DNA of 64,000 nt, taken from assembly GCF_011745365.1 (NCBI RefSeq), contig NW_024468910.1, positions 834,068 through 898,067 on the forward strand, read 5' to 3'. Positions 23,215 to 34,353 of the stretch are shown here, in pieces. A model generated the notes under the pieces. It made no database searches. It was not told where the DNA came from and saw only the letters and a list, made by a program, of their open reading frames with translations. Source of the DNA: Cryphonectria parasitica EP155 (Eukaryota; Ascomycota; Sordariomycetes; Diaporthales; Cryphonectriaceae). The stretch's first letter is position 1. Every line of letters begins with the position of its first letter. Made by a program: the position numbers and the translations under genes.

Positions 23215-23831
23215 GATAATTGCTCCGCTCCAAACCGAAACCCAGAAGCTTCAGAAACCTTACTCTCCAGAAAGCTCAACCAATCTATCACAGAATCTCC
23301 CAAATCCACAGAATTCCAATCGAAACCTTCAGAAAAAGGATCCTCAGCTATAACAGCAGATTCCTCTGCTACTACAGCCTGCACTTCAGCAGCAATACGC
23401 ACCCTCTCAGCCTCAGCTTTCTCAGCCTTTATACAATTCAATTCCTTCATGCAAGTAATACTACAATGCAGAGCACATTTCATCTTCTCAGATCACATCC
23501 GCTTCTGTTAGCGCAAACGAAGAAGCTCAGTCTCCCTCTTCTCAATCTCATTCTCCAACTTTCAATGTTGAATAGCAATATTGCAAAGCTCCTCAGGGGA
23601 AAAGCTTATAATATTGCATTTGGAGCAGCTTAGTTGAATGTATTCGATGCAACGAGAAGAGTCTCCGGGAAATACCTTGCAGAACCCGAAATTACAATTC
23701 TTGCAATAGGAATAGATGGGCATCTCGATAAAATTTTCCAAAAGATGAGAAACCAAGAAATCTCGATCTCAGATACTTTTTGGAACGGGAGAAGATTTGC
23801 AAATACGGGATTTATTAATTCTATTCAATAT
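23211..23831 (-). pseudogene. A3 antisense ORF: Zn2Cys6-like protein
   Basis: 207 codons in one frame, the same length and N-terminal type as A1. The start is ATA at 23829-23831 (ATG before mutation). Cluster spacing is as in A1, with two cysteines now Tyr. Tail motifs GFDWNSVDLG and DWLSFLESKVSEAS are intact (23211-23340). Stop overlaps the pol stop by two bases. Confidence 0.72.
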
Positions 23832-23923
23832 CTCAATCAGGAAAGCAAGATCATGCATACGAAGAACTTATTAGAATATTTACAGAAGATTGTTAAGAAT
23901 AACAACTGATAGGAGGGAGATAA

Positions 23924-24372
23924 TATTATAACTTATCCAACATATAGATTATAGAATAGGCTCTACCAACTAAGAAATCAGATATTACAATCCAATGTTG
24001 AATACTAATCAGGATTATATAATCCGGATTAGGATTGCTAGTGCAACTATGTTAGCTATGAATATAATTAACATATTCGAAGAAATGATTATGAGGAATC
24101 ATAATATAGTTAGAATAATCAGAACTAAAGAGCTGAATATATAAGAATACGTTCATTACCATTAGATGGATCCAATATATAGCTCTTCAGTTATCAATCT
24201 AAGTATCAGATTACTCTTTACTCTGATAGCTCCAAAGGCAGTGAATACTTGCATTGCTTACTGAGACTTGTACGGTTCCGTATTCAAGGACTTGATACTT
24301 CGACATCGCTCTTGTTAGCATAAACCCCTTTGTATACTTAGGAATCTTCGGATTGCTGCAGTGCTCATTACA
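23924..24372 (+). repeat. A3 3' LTR
   Basis: 449 bp, first bases TATTATAAC instead of TGTTATAAC, last bases GCTCATTACA. Followed by AATAG. Confidence 0.88.
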
Positions 24373-24971
24373 AATAGCTTTATTAGAAGATGAGTAATTG
24401 CAAGAGGGATTTGCAAAGATATAAAGTTAAGGGATTGAGAAGGTATTGATTAAGAAAGAAAGGTAGAGAAGAATGCAGCTTTAGCTAGAGAATCTATTGA
24501 AAAAGGTAATATTATGTAAGCAGAGCAGTTAATAATTTGCTCTAATATTAGTATATAGGTTTGGAGCAGCATTAATAAGAAAGAAAAAGAGTATATATAT
24601 GTTCAAGAAAGATAGTTGTGAAGAGATTGAAGAAGGAAGAAGAATAGCTAGCTGCAAGTATGAATAGAATAGCTAATTTATCTTGTTTAGCAACTATTCA
24701 AATAATTTACTGCTTTTCATTTGTTACAAAGCAAACAGCTTTATTCTTAGCTAGATAGAAGCTATTTAGCAATAAACTGAATAGAAAGCGTAGTAACTCA
24801 GTTGAATATATTTATTACTCATTGCTATCTTATCAATCTTCAGCAAACTATTTAATAATCTCTCTCTCAGTTTACCTTGCTTTTTAATTCATTCTTTATA
24901 TAACAACTTCTCCTTCTGTTAACCTTTCCTTGTTCAGCTCTGCAATATATTCAAGATATCTCGAATTATTA

Positions 24972-24994
24972 CTAATGCTGTTTTCTCTTTGCAG
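24972..24994 (+). other. Candidate intron 3' end in B1 plus-strand ORF
   Basis: Branch-like CTAAT followed by a pyrimidine tract and GCAG. B2 keeps the same arrangement at 62228-62250. Confidence 0.35.
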
Positions 24995-25889
24995 ATAAAT
25001 ACTGCTTTTCAAGAAGTTAATAAGATTTGAATCTAGTTTTCTTCTTCAATTCCTTCTTCTTAGAGCAGCAACTATTACTAGCTTAAGAATATCTATATTA
25101 ACTTCCTTGATATTACAGATTTCAATATTATTAAGAAAGATCTTAGCTTAATATATGCTTTTTGAAATATTTAAAGCGATATTATATTTTGAAATAACTT
25201 ACTGCTAAGCTCTAGCTTTGCTGCTTATTTTATAAGACTGAATAATAAGAATTCTATTAAACTAAATCCTATTATAATATATAAAGCTGATTAAAAGCTC
25301 TTCAGCAAATATCTTATTTGCATCTTTTCCTAATCTAAGCAAGTAAATTCCCTTCTTATTCAATTCTATAATCAGCATAATCTAGTTCCTTGCAATTACT
25401 GCTCTTATCAGTATACTACTGCTTATATATTTGTATAAGAGCAGCAGATTAATATTAACTAGCTTTTCCTAGAATACATCTCAATAAAGAGCTTTTTCAA
25501 TAAAAAGTGCAGTAATTGCATTTATTATGCAGAATCTGAGTATAACTATATTAAAGACTTTTCTTGTATCAAAAAGCGCAGTATACAAGTAAGATTTCCA
25601 TTCTGATATTCTTGATTAGATTTAAGTATATACTAATCATTATTCTTCTTGCAGTATCAGCATTTGTTTTACTAATTCAGCTTTCAATATATAATCAAAG
25701 TAGATTCTTAAATTAATTCTAATGCTAATATTAAATATATTATTATAGCTTAATACAAGCTTATGCAGAATAAAGATATTGCATATAATTAGATTAAATA
25801 GATTTCTCTTATACTAAGAAAATAATATTTATAGAATATTATAAGTCTTATAATCAACTATGATTACAATGCTTAAGAAGATTACTGCT

Positions 25890-25905
25890 AACTTTATCTG
25901 TATAG
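25890..25905 (+). other. Second candidate intron 3' end in B1 plus-strand ORF
   Basis: CTAAC, the usual fungal branch motif, followed by TTTATCTGTATAG. Identical in B2 (63144-63161). The reading frame changes here in B1. Confidence 0.35.
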
Positions 25906-26476
25906 ATTAGCAAGAAGAGTACTGCTTCTTCTGCTTCTAAGAAGGAAGTATCTGAGTCTGAATAAGCAGCTCTATAATCTGTATCTTGCAGCAAGAATAA
26001 AAGCAAGAGCAAGGCTGTAGTAGAATCTTGTATTAAAAAACAAGCTAAATTCGTTTAATCTCAAGATTCTTTCTTTGTTTTTAATAACGATTCTTCAGCA
26101 AATAATACAGATAATATAAATCTGAATAGAATAAGAAAAGAGCTATTGGATAACATTTATAGGTATTCCGGTAATAAGAATAATATATAAAAGTAAGGGA
26201 TTTCCATAGATTGCAGTATTTCTTTAGCGCTCTGCATTTTTCATATATTATATTCCAATATACTGCAATTTTTGAATAATGAAAATAGCTTTAGAGCTGA
26301 TTAATATGCTCTATACTGAATACTTTGAAATTTTTAAGTGGATTTACAATATTCTGTAGCGAGTAATAGCAAACAATACTTCATTCCTTCTCTCCTAGCA
26401 AAATATACGAGATGGAATAGAAAAGATGAAAAGAAAATGTATTTTGCGAATAAAAAGAAATATAAACAGAAAGAAA

Positions 26477-28068
26477 TCAATCTTCTCTACAAGCTAGGAA
26501 TACTGATTTAGTTGAAATTGATATAAATATTCCACTTCTATCTACTTTCTTCTATTCTTGCTTCTTCTTCTCTGCTGCTTATATGAAATATTTATTATTA
26601 CTAATTCCATTTTCATTCTCAATATTATCATTCGCTTTAATTGCTAGATTAATAATTTCTGAATCAGAACTAATTTAGCTAGATATAGAGTTGTACTCAA
26701 TAATATCTGGAATTCAGAATGTAGCATTGTTGCTTAAATCTGCTTTCTGAACTTCGAAGATATTATTATCTGATTCCTCTTATTAGAAAGTTCTTATCGA
26801 ATCCAGCTTTTCTGCTAATAATTAGTTAGATTGAAGCTTAATATCTTCTTTCTAGAGCATAAGCATCTCAGATTTCCAAATACTATTCATATTTCATACA
26901 AACTTTTTGAGATTAGTAGCTAAATATATACTTTTTAGCAGAACTCCATCTATAATCTTAAGCTTATAAATATATTTATTTAGAACTTAAGCAATCAAAT
27001 ATAAACTCTTTTATTTATAAGAGATCTTAGCATTGCATGAATAGCTTATTTTCCAAATGTAATTATAAATAAGCATAAGATTTCCAATATTCAATTGAGA
27101 TTTTTATATTAGATTCTGTATTTAACTTTTAGCTGCAATCTTTTAATAATATGCCTAAACAGCTTCAATTGCTTTCTGCATATTATCTTCCTTAGCTATA
27201 ATTATTCTTAATCGCATTTCAAATACTTTCTAAGAGAATTGGTCTTCAGTTCATATAAGAACTCTTTATATCAGGATTTTAGTTTCAATTAGAATAAGCA
27301 GCTTCTAACCAAAAATCAAATAGAAGAAGCTATATCCATGCAACTAGCGAATTGTAATCCTTTCAGCAAAGAGTACAAATCTCAAATACTGCTTCTATCT
27401 TCAGAATTGAGTATTAGCTAGCTTAGCAAGAGCATTTACTAAGAAAAGATAATTAGCTTCTACTTATTCTTAAGCATAAGAATTGTAACTAAAGATCTGA
27501 ATAAGCAGAATTCCAAGAGCTCTGATAATCTTAGCTATTTCAGCCTTGTTTTCTAATTCTCTGTTAATAGTAATTTTGAGAAGGCATTTGAATACAAGAA
27601 TAATCTTCTCCAAAATAAACTTCCTCATTTCTACAGCTGTAGCTTTCTTAAAAGATCTTGCAAGCATATAGCTAATCAGATCACAGCAAGCTTCTGCAAG
27701 ATATCTATAACTGCTATTCTCAGCTATGTATTGAATATTAATACTGATTCTTATAAAGAATTAACTTGAAAGAATCGGAATTACTTCTTTCTTTCACATC
27801 TTTGAATCGAACTTTGCATACTTCTTGCAATTCGAGATAATATTAGCTATATCTATTCAGAGATCTTTCCAATAATAGAATTGCTTGATATAAGCTATTA
27901 TAAAATCTCAGCCTCAATATTCAAATTTAGCATAATATTCTCTAATAATTTAGCAATAAAGATTAGAATTATCTATTACTTATTAGCATAGGAGTTTCGC
28001 ATCAGTGCAGTATTACAGAGCTTGATCAAGTACTTGATGCTTTAATGCTTCTACTATAAAGTTCTTAC
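26477..28068 (-). pseudogene. pol: B1 pol: integrase and C-terminal region
   Basis: Minus-strand stretch 27470-27667 reads as a Ty3-type integrase core: ENKAEIAKIIRALGI followed by an SYNS motif, where related elements have the DNGPE and SAYN motifs. The second catalytic Asp position reads Asn. An acidic C-terminal extension rich in Ser/Asn/Asp follows to TGA at 26477-26479 (possibly a mutated TGG). Cut on the upstream side by the solo LTR at 28074. No chromodomain recognised. Confidence 0.65.
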
Positions 28069-28073
28069 AATCT

Positions 28074-28534
28074 TGTAATGAGCACTGCAGCAATCCGAAG
28101 ATTCCTAAGTACACGAAGGGGTTTATGCTAACAAGAGCAGTGTCAAAGTGTCAAGTTCTTAATATGGAACTGTACAAGTTCTGGTGAGTGATGCAAGTGT
28201 TCACTGCCTTTGGGGCTACTCAGTATAGAAGACTGAATACTTAGATTGACAACTGAAGAGCTATGTACAATGATCTATCTAGTTGGTAATGAACGTGTTC
28301 TTATATATTCAGCTCTTCATCGTGTTAGTAGTGTTGGTCTTGTTGGATCATCTGGATCACCTGGGTGATCCAACTGATCCGGATCACCATGGATCAGCCA
28401 CTGATCCATCCTGATCCTGTAACCCTAACCCTTGCTTATGTAATCCTGTGTGGTTGTCCGATGTTGGGTCATGACACCTGGTTCCTTGTTGGCGGGGCCT
28501 GTTTCGTAACCTGCATGTTGAATGGGTCATAACA
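28074..28534 (-). mobile_element. Solo family A LTR (A2 U3 type)
   Basis: 461 bp, TGTAATGAG to CATAACA on the plus strand, flanked by AATCT (28069-28073 and 28535-28539). U3 matches A2, with the same inverted GGATCA array and TAACCCTAACCCT. A product of LTR-LTR recombination. Confidence 0.93.
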
Positions 28535-28539
28535 AATCT

Positions 28540-30260
28540 CTTTTGAAGAGTTTTAATAGAATGATTCTATAGTATAAGAACTCTGCATATTATTTCAACT
28601 ATTCTATTTACTAAAGAATTGAATTTAGCAGTAATACTAGATTAGCTCTATCTAAGTTCATACTATTAAGCTAAGCATTATACTAGTTTTTAATATTACT
28701 ATCTTTATCTTCCTTAAATAGCATTAAATATAGAAATCGAGAAAGAGTATTAGCTATAGAATTCTTTAATTCAGGAATATATTTAATAATAAAGTTGAAT
28801 ATCTTAATTACTGCTATCCATTTATTTAGGAAAATACTGAATATATTGTTTATTTCTCTATTGAATTAATTTACTAGAATGCAAGTATTAGTTTTCAGAA
28901 TGAAATAGCAATTATAGAAATGCTGCTGAAGAGATTGTAGAGTACAGAGAATAGCGCAATACTCTCTCTTAGTAGCATCATACTTTTGTGCTATAATTAT
29001 TCAGATTCTGCTAATAAAATGTGCTAGCTTTCGTTTATTCTCTATTATCTGCATTAGTACAGTATTCCAGTTTAATAAGCTTATATCTATTATAAGAATA
29101 ATCTTTCTAGCATTAGTACTATAATCAATTGAAATAATAACTGAATAAGATATGAGTATCTGAATAAGTATAGCAATAGCTTCTTTCTATTCCTTCTTCC
29201 ATCTTTATACAATATCTTTCTTAAGAAGATTATAAAATAATTAAGCAATAATTGCAAAATTCCAAATCCAAGCTGTATAATAAATAACTAGTTCAATAAA
29301 AGAGCAAACATTTTTAATATTCTTGTATTCTATTCAAGCTAGAAGCTTTTTCATCTTCTTATTCTGAGATTATTATTCGCTAGAACTAACAATATAACTA
29401 ACTATATCAACTTTCACTTAGCATTATTCTAACTTAAATACTGAGATTGTAGCTTTAGCTAGCTCTATATTTACAAAAATCTTGTTAAGATTTCCAATAT
29501 GCTTAGCAATATATCTATATACTCCGGAAAGGCTTGGAATCTCTTTATCCTTATAGATTATTATAGAATTATAAACAGGAATATTATTAAGAAAAAGCTA
29601 GCATATATAAGAAATAAAATCATACAAAAATCTAATTATTATCTTTATAAACTAAGCAATAGAATTAGTAGTATTCTGAAATAGAATATATATCCTGAAT
29701 AGATCTAAGAGCATTAAGAAGATTATTATATCTCTGCTATTAGAATGCAGTTGCACTTAGTTATATTCGGAAAAGAAGTTAAGCAGTAAAAGAATCTTAT
29801 ACATAGCAAACTTCTCCAAGAATTCATCTAAAGCAGGCAGCATAAAGGTATTCTTAAAGCTATACTTATTATACTTTTGAGCATTATTAATCAGATATAA
29901 GCTACTATTCTTTTTAATAATAAGAAACTAATTATTTCTATATAATGCATAGCTTTTCTTAATAATCTTTTATCTAATACATTATTTCAAAAGCTTTATC
30001 AACTTTAGCTTAAGAGTATTAGAAATTAGAATATGCCTCGCTTGAAAGATCTTATGAAATATAGTTCTGATTTCTTATAAGAAAGCTACTTTCTCAATAA
30101 TCTTTCCAATCTCAGTAAAGTTCTATGCAAGAGCTTTGATTCTGTTTCTTAATATATATTTGAATATTTCCTTCTCAGCTTCAGAAAACTCTTTACAGTT
30201 TTTTTCTTGCATAGCAGCTTACCGATTAAGTTTCAGGCGCTGATCAGGATCTAGATTGCT
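28540..30260 (-). pseudogene. pol: B1 pol: reverse transcriptase and RNase H
   Basis: Reading the minus strand: an N-terminal RT segment (FSEAEKEIFKYIL near 30165-30185), DEFLEKFA and SRDI around 29790-29880, and the catalytic FLNNI (FLDDI in working enzymes) at 29580-29594. RNase H includes IISIDYSTNARKIILIID (about 29090-29145) and KYDATKRECI (about 28955-28985), ending in NSIANTLSRF near 28745-28780. This is the Ty3-like group of fungi with YDATKREC and DGLSR motifs, distinct from family A. Many RIP stops. Confidence 0.8.
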
Positions 30261-31771
30261 GAACTTGGGTTCAATCTACTCATCATACTTAATAAGCTTT
30301 GTAGATTGCTAAGCTTGTTTCATCTTCTCAATCTTAGCAAGCTTCTACCCGATTATTCCTTCTGATACTAAACTATTAAGCTAGGAATTATTAATTAGCT
30401 TAATCTTCTTATTTTTGAGCTTATAAAGAGTATTAATCAAGCTTAAAACATCTTTTCTTTTCTTTCCCATACAACATAGCTAGCATAAATAGCGCTGGCT
30501 GCTGTACATTTCATATAAGCAAGACTCTCGAATTGCTCCTTTCTCATTTATTATAAAGCAATCCTTCTTCAGCTTCCTTCCTATTAGTTCTACTATTAAC
30601 TTATTTATAACAGCTGCAATATCTCGTTCAGATATGAATATTACAGCTATATCTCTCTCCTTCAACAACACCCACTCTGAAACAACTTCTCCGCTAACAG
30701 CTCTGCATTTCTCAGAGTAGCTGCTAGCACTCAGTTTTTTGATATAGTTCTGTATAAACTCTTCTCTTTAAGAAGTTTCTGATTGCTGATTATAGTAACT
30801 AGTTATACTTCTCCAAAAGCGAAGCTTATATAAAGAAATTCGGGAATAGAATAATTAAAGGAAAGCTTGGTTTGCATTACAAATAGCATTTCTAACAATA
30901 TAGAATAATTTAGCAATATTAATCTGTTATTAATAATATAGAATATTATTTATTTAGAGAAGCTGCTATAGAAAATATCAGTTTCAAGAATTCTAATAAG
31001 CATTATATCTGATTTATTATATATGTATAAGATAATATTCAATATTAGCATATAAAACAAATGCATGCTTGAATACAGAGAGAGAGCTATTAAGCTTATT
31101 TCAGCATCTGTATTCAGTATTGCTTGTACAGATTCATTCTCTTTACCTCTCAGCTGCAGAGGAATATATGCTATCGGAGCAATGCTCCTATCTCGGATGC
31201 TGCTGAAAGCAGTTATAAAAGCTATTACAGAAGAAAATGAGAATTTGTTGAAAGCTTGAATTATGTTAACAGTAAGCTTGATATAGCTAGATTTAATAAT
31301 AAGAGATAAAGCTTAAACTGCAGATAATTAAGCTAGTTTCAAAAAATACTCAGTAATATTCCAAGTATTAATAATCTAACTATTAATAAGCTTTTTAGAT
31401 TGGAAAAGCATTAAGATTCCGAATTTATACTGCAATGAATTAGCTAATTCAGTAGTATCTGCCTTGTACAGATTCGAGCTGATTTAATTATTGAGATCAA
31501 CAACTTTTCGAGCTTCAGAGCTAACTCCTTGAAGATTATAAATCAGATAAGCTCTCTATTCTGATAATATAATTATTATTTCCTAGCTTAAAACTTTTAA
31601 CAGGTAATTTAGAAACTAATTTAGAAGCTTGTTACTAATAGCTTGAACTGTTAGCTTTCTGTTCAGACTGTTGGATTGCTTGTTAGATTTCTCCAGTCCA
31701 ACATTTCCGAAATATATAAGAATCTCAATAGTTCTCATATTTGCATCTCCTCCAATCTCACCATCATCATA
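30261..31771 (-). pseudogene. B1 protease/linker region upstream of RT
   Basis: Lies between the gag zinc knuckle and RT in element order, so it should hold protease. Minus-strand open stretches (for example 30480-30671) are short. I could not place the protease active-site motif with confidence. Cut at 31771 by A4. Confidence 0.45.
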
Positions 31772-31776
31772 CCCAG

Positions 31777-32202
31777 TGTTATGACCCATCCAACAAACAG
31801 GTCACGAGTAACAAGGACCAGGTATCAAGAACCCAACGTTCTGACTAAGCAACACAACTCAGGATTAGGGTTACAACAGGGATGAATCATTGGATCATTA
31901 GATGATCCAGTGAGCCAGGATCATCTGGATCAGTAGTGAGCCAAGGTGAGCCATACTGAAGAGCTGGATATATAAGAACACATTCATTACCATTAGATAG
32001 ATTCAGTACATAGCTCTTCAGTTATCAATCTAAGTATCAGATTACTCTATACTCTGATAGCCCCAAAGGCAGTGAATACTTGCATCGCTCATTAAGACTT
32101 GTATAGTTCCGTATTCAAGAACTTGATACTTTAACTCCGCTCCTGTTAGCATAAACCCTTCGTATACTTAGGAATCTTCGGATTGCTGCAGTGCTCATTA
32201 CA
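31777..32202 (+). repeat. A4 5' LTR
   Basis: TGTTATGACCC to GCTCATTACA. TATA box at 31969-31976. Shows AGTTATCAA at 32020-32028, where the 3' LTR keeps AGTTGTCAA. Confidence 0.92.
31892..31908 (+). promoter_or_regulatory. A4 U3 inverted repeat
   Basis: GGATCAT and ATGATCC around a 3-nt spacer. A further GGATCATCTGGATCAG lies about 10 bp downstream. This is the variable part of U3. Confidence 0.5.
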
Positions 32203-32204
32203 TT

Positions 32205-32213
32205 TTGACAACT
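32205..32213 (+). promoter_or_regulatory. A4 primer-binding site core (unmutated)
   Basis: TTGACAACT two bases after the LTR. It is the exact reverse complement of AGTTGTCAA in the LTR R region (38950s in the 3' LTR). Confidence 0.62.
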
Positions 32214-32250
32214 CTTGTTCAAGAACGGTTCAGTATTACCCTCTTGAGCA

Positions 32251-34353
32251 ATACGGAATACGATAGCTTCTTCAGGAACCTCTTCATTCTTGCGCGCTTC
32301 TATTCAGAAAGAACTGATTAATCAGGTATATCAGCTCATCTAGCGTATTCAGAACCTGCGCGAATAACAGCAGGCTCAGAGCGCTACTATCGCTAATCAG
32401 CAAGCTTAGCTAGCTCAACAGGCTCAGCAGGCACAGTTCACTTCTACGATCAGTGATGCTGGGAAAGCATACAAGATGAACAAGCCCGCTATGTATAACA
32501 GTAATCAGAAGATGCTGCATGAATTCCTCACTCACTGCAGAGCATACTTCCTGTATCATACAATCCAGTTCATCATGAAATCCGAAAAGATTATTCTTGC
32601 AGGAACTCATCTCGAAAAAGATATCCTCATCTAATACAAGCTCTCTCTGCACAACTACTTGGAGCATCAGAGCAATCCCGATGCACATATCCAGAATACC
32701 AAGGATATATTCAACTTCTTTGAAAGCTTCGAAAAAGCTCTCAAGAAAATCTTTAATAATCCCAATGAAGAACGCATTATAGCTTAGCAGCTCATGAATC
32801 TTAAGCAGACTAAATCAGCTTCTGCCTATACAATTAGATTCAAGCAACTCTCAGCAAAGCTCTTATAAGAAAACAAGAATCTCATGGAATACTATTATAA
32901 GAGACTTAAGAATAATATTAAGAATGAAATCTCTAAGCAGAACTAGCTAGAGAACTTTGCAATATTCTCCAACCAAGTAATCTGTATTAATAACTATCTG
33001 TATGAATAATGAATGGAGAAATTCAAAAAGAAAGGAAGCTAGATCTGAAGATTTCCAGCTAATATAAGCAAGAAACTTCAAAATAAGAATAGCGATTGAT
33101 ATAGCAGCACAGCTCAGAGCAGCACTATGCATGCCGATCCCATGAAACTCGACGCCGCTAACAGGCAGTATAGCAGAAAGAACATCACTTGCTACAACTG
33201 CAACAAACAAGGATATATAGCATGCAATTGCTATCAGCTCCGGAAAAACAAATAGCAATCAGTTTAGAAAGAACGCCAGATGAATATTGCTTAGCAACAG
33301 GAATTCAATCAACTGAACAAAAACATCCCCTCGGAGCAAGTATCGAACTCTATTAATTATAGAAATCTCAGCTGAACATTCTGCTATAATAACAACTGCT
33401 TAATATACCTCTCGAGTAAGAAAGGTTCAGGATAGTTCTCTCAGAAGCCTAAGCGCCACAGGCAGATAGCAATAGCAGGACGAGAGTATACGCTCAGCAT
33501 GACTACGATCAGCAATGATTCGAACTGCTCTAATGTTGCTAAACAGAGCATTCAGGCGTTGAAGAAAGAGCTTAGTAACGACACCCTTCGTCATTCCCTA
33601 TCACTCATGCCAAGCGCTATAACCAGGGATATGAATAAAGAATGATATCCTCTTAGCTACTAGTACGAATATCTGAACAACACCGAGAACGCCTCTCAGG
33701 TAACGAAAGAGTTAGAACAGAACGAACAATCTAGCGATTTATTAAAGCTTTCCAATGAGCTCAAGAAGCTTGCAGAAAGATTTCCCTTTAGCATTAGATG
33801 AAATAAAGAAACGATATAGATTGAATATCTTGTTTACGAGATAGAGCTAAAAGAGCTCTTTATCTGCATTCCCTTGCAAAACATCGAAGCACAAGAAAAT
33901 AAGAATCCTCGGATCAGCTCACTTCACAACCTATACTATGAACTAGTATGAATCTCCTGCATCTATTATAGCTGCAGAATGCATTTCTCGGAAAAAGTAT
34001 AGTACAAATAGTTCTCTATTAGAAAATCAGAACAAATCCTTCAGGCTATTAAAGAACAAGAACTCCGCTTCAGAGAAGTTCTTAACAAGCAGCATTACAA
34101 TGCATACATCGGATTATTAGATAACTGTTCTATGCAATGCATGAATAAGAAAATAGAATGGTAGCAGTGCAAGATAATGCTCTGCACAATTCACATCAAT
34201 AATAAGATTTGCAACTAGCATTAATAGAAGAAAGATTAGGAATAATAATAATATGAGCAAAAGCAAGCTAAGAAGCTTGCTTAAGAAGCAGCGAAGCAGG
34301 CTCAGAAGAACAGATAGTTCTTAATAGATTCAAAAGAATAGGATTGCTTGTAA
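32251..34353 (+). pseudogene. gag: A4 gag, RIP-damaged
   Basis: 701 codons in one frame to TAA 34351-34353. Zinc knuckle 33190-33231 reads CYNCNKQGY then C, with His to Tyr. The C-terminal Lys/Ala/Gln stretch lies about 34255-34320. Confidence 0.83.

Larger units (their letters stand above)
16968..24372 (+). mobile_element. A3: full-length family A retrotransposon
   Basis: 449-bp LTRs at 16968-17416 and 23924-24372, duplication AATAG (16963-16967 and 24373-24377). U3 is of the A1 type. RIP is stronger than in A2 and A4: the 3' LTR has lost its terminal TG (now TA), and the antisense ORF start codon is ATA. Inserted in B1 between ORF3 and the plus-strand ORF. Confidence 0.95.
24390..26511 (+). 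pseudogene. B1 plus-strand ORF convergent with pol (multi-exon?)
   Basis: Plus-strand coding signal conserved between B1 and B2, antisense to B pol. It lies in three frames. A first part at about 24390-24620 has ALARESIEKGN. A second runs from 24995 in frame with CNYC at 25391-25402 and KCSNC near 25505-25519. A third, 25906-26511, is 202 codons broken only by RIP-type stops. Acceptor-like signals precede the second part (ACTAAT then pyrimidines and GCAG, ending 24994) and the third part (GCTAAC then TAG, ending 25905). Donors were not identified. Ends at TAG 26509-26511, overlapping the pol 3' end. Function unknown; the paired CX2C motifs recall the family A antisense ORF. Confidence 0.5.

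Noticed and set aside
29499..29684. Plus-strand 61-aa ORF in B1
   Set aside because: Lies antisense across the RT catalytic region of B pol, which has clear homology on the minus strand.
32947..33258. Hydrophobic membrane-protein-like ORF on the minus strand (103 aa), with similar ones at 1858-2064, 14221-14535, 18215-18532, 46405-46665 and 56356-56619
   Set aside because: It is the exact complement of the gag zinc-knuckle region in every family A copy. The hydrophobic look comes from reading Lys/Asn/Gln-rich gag codons backwards.
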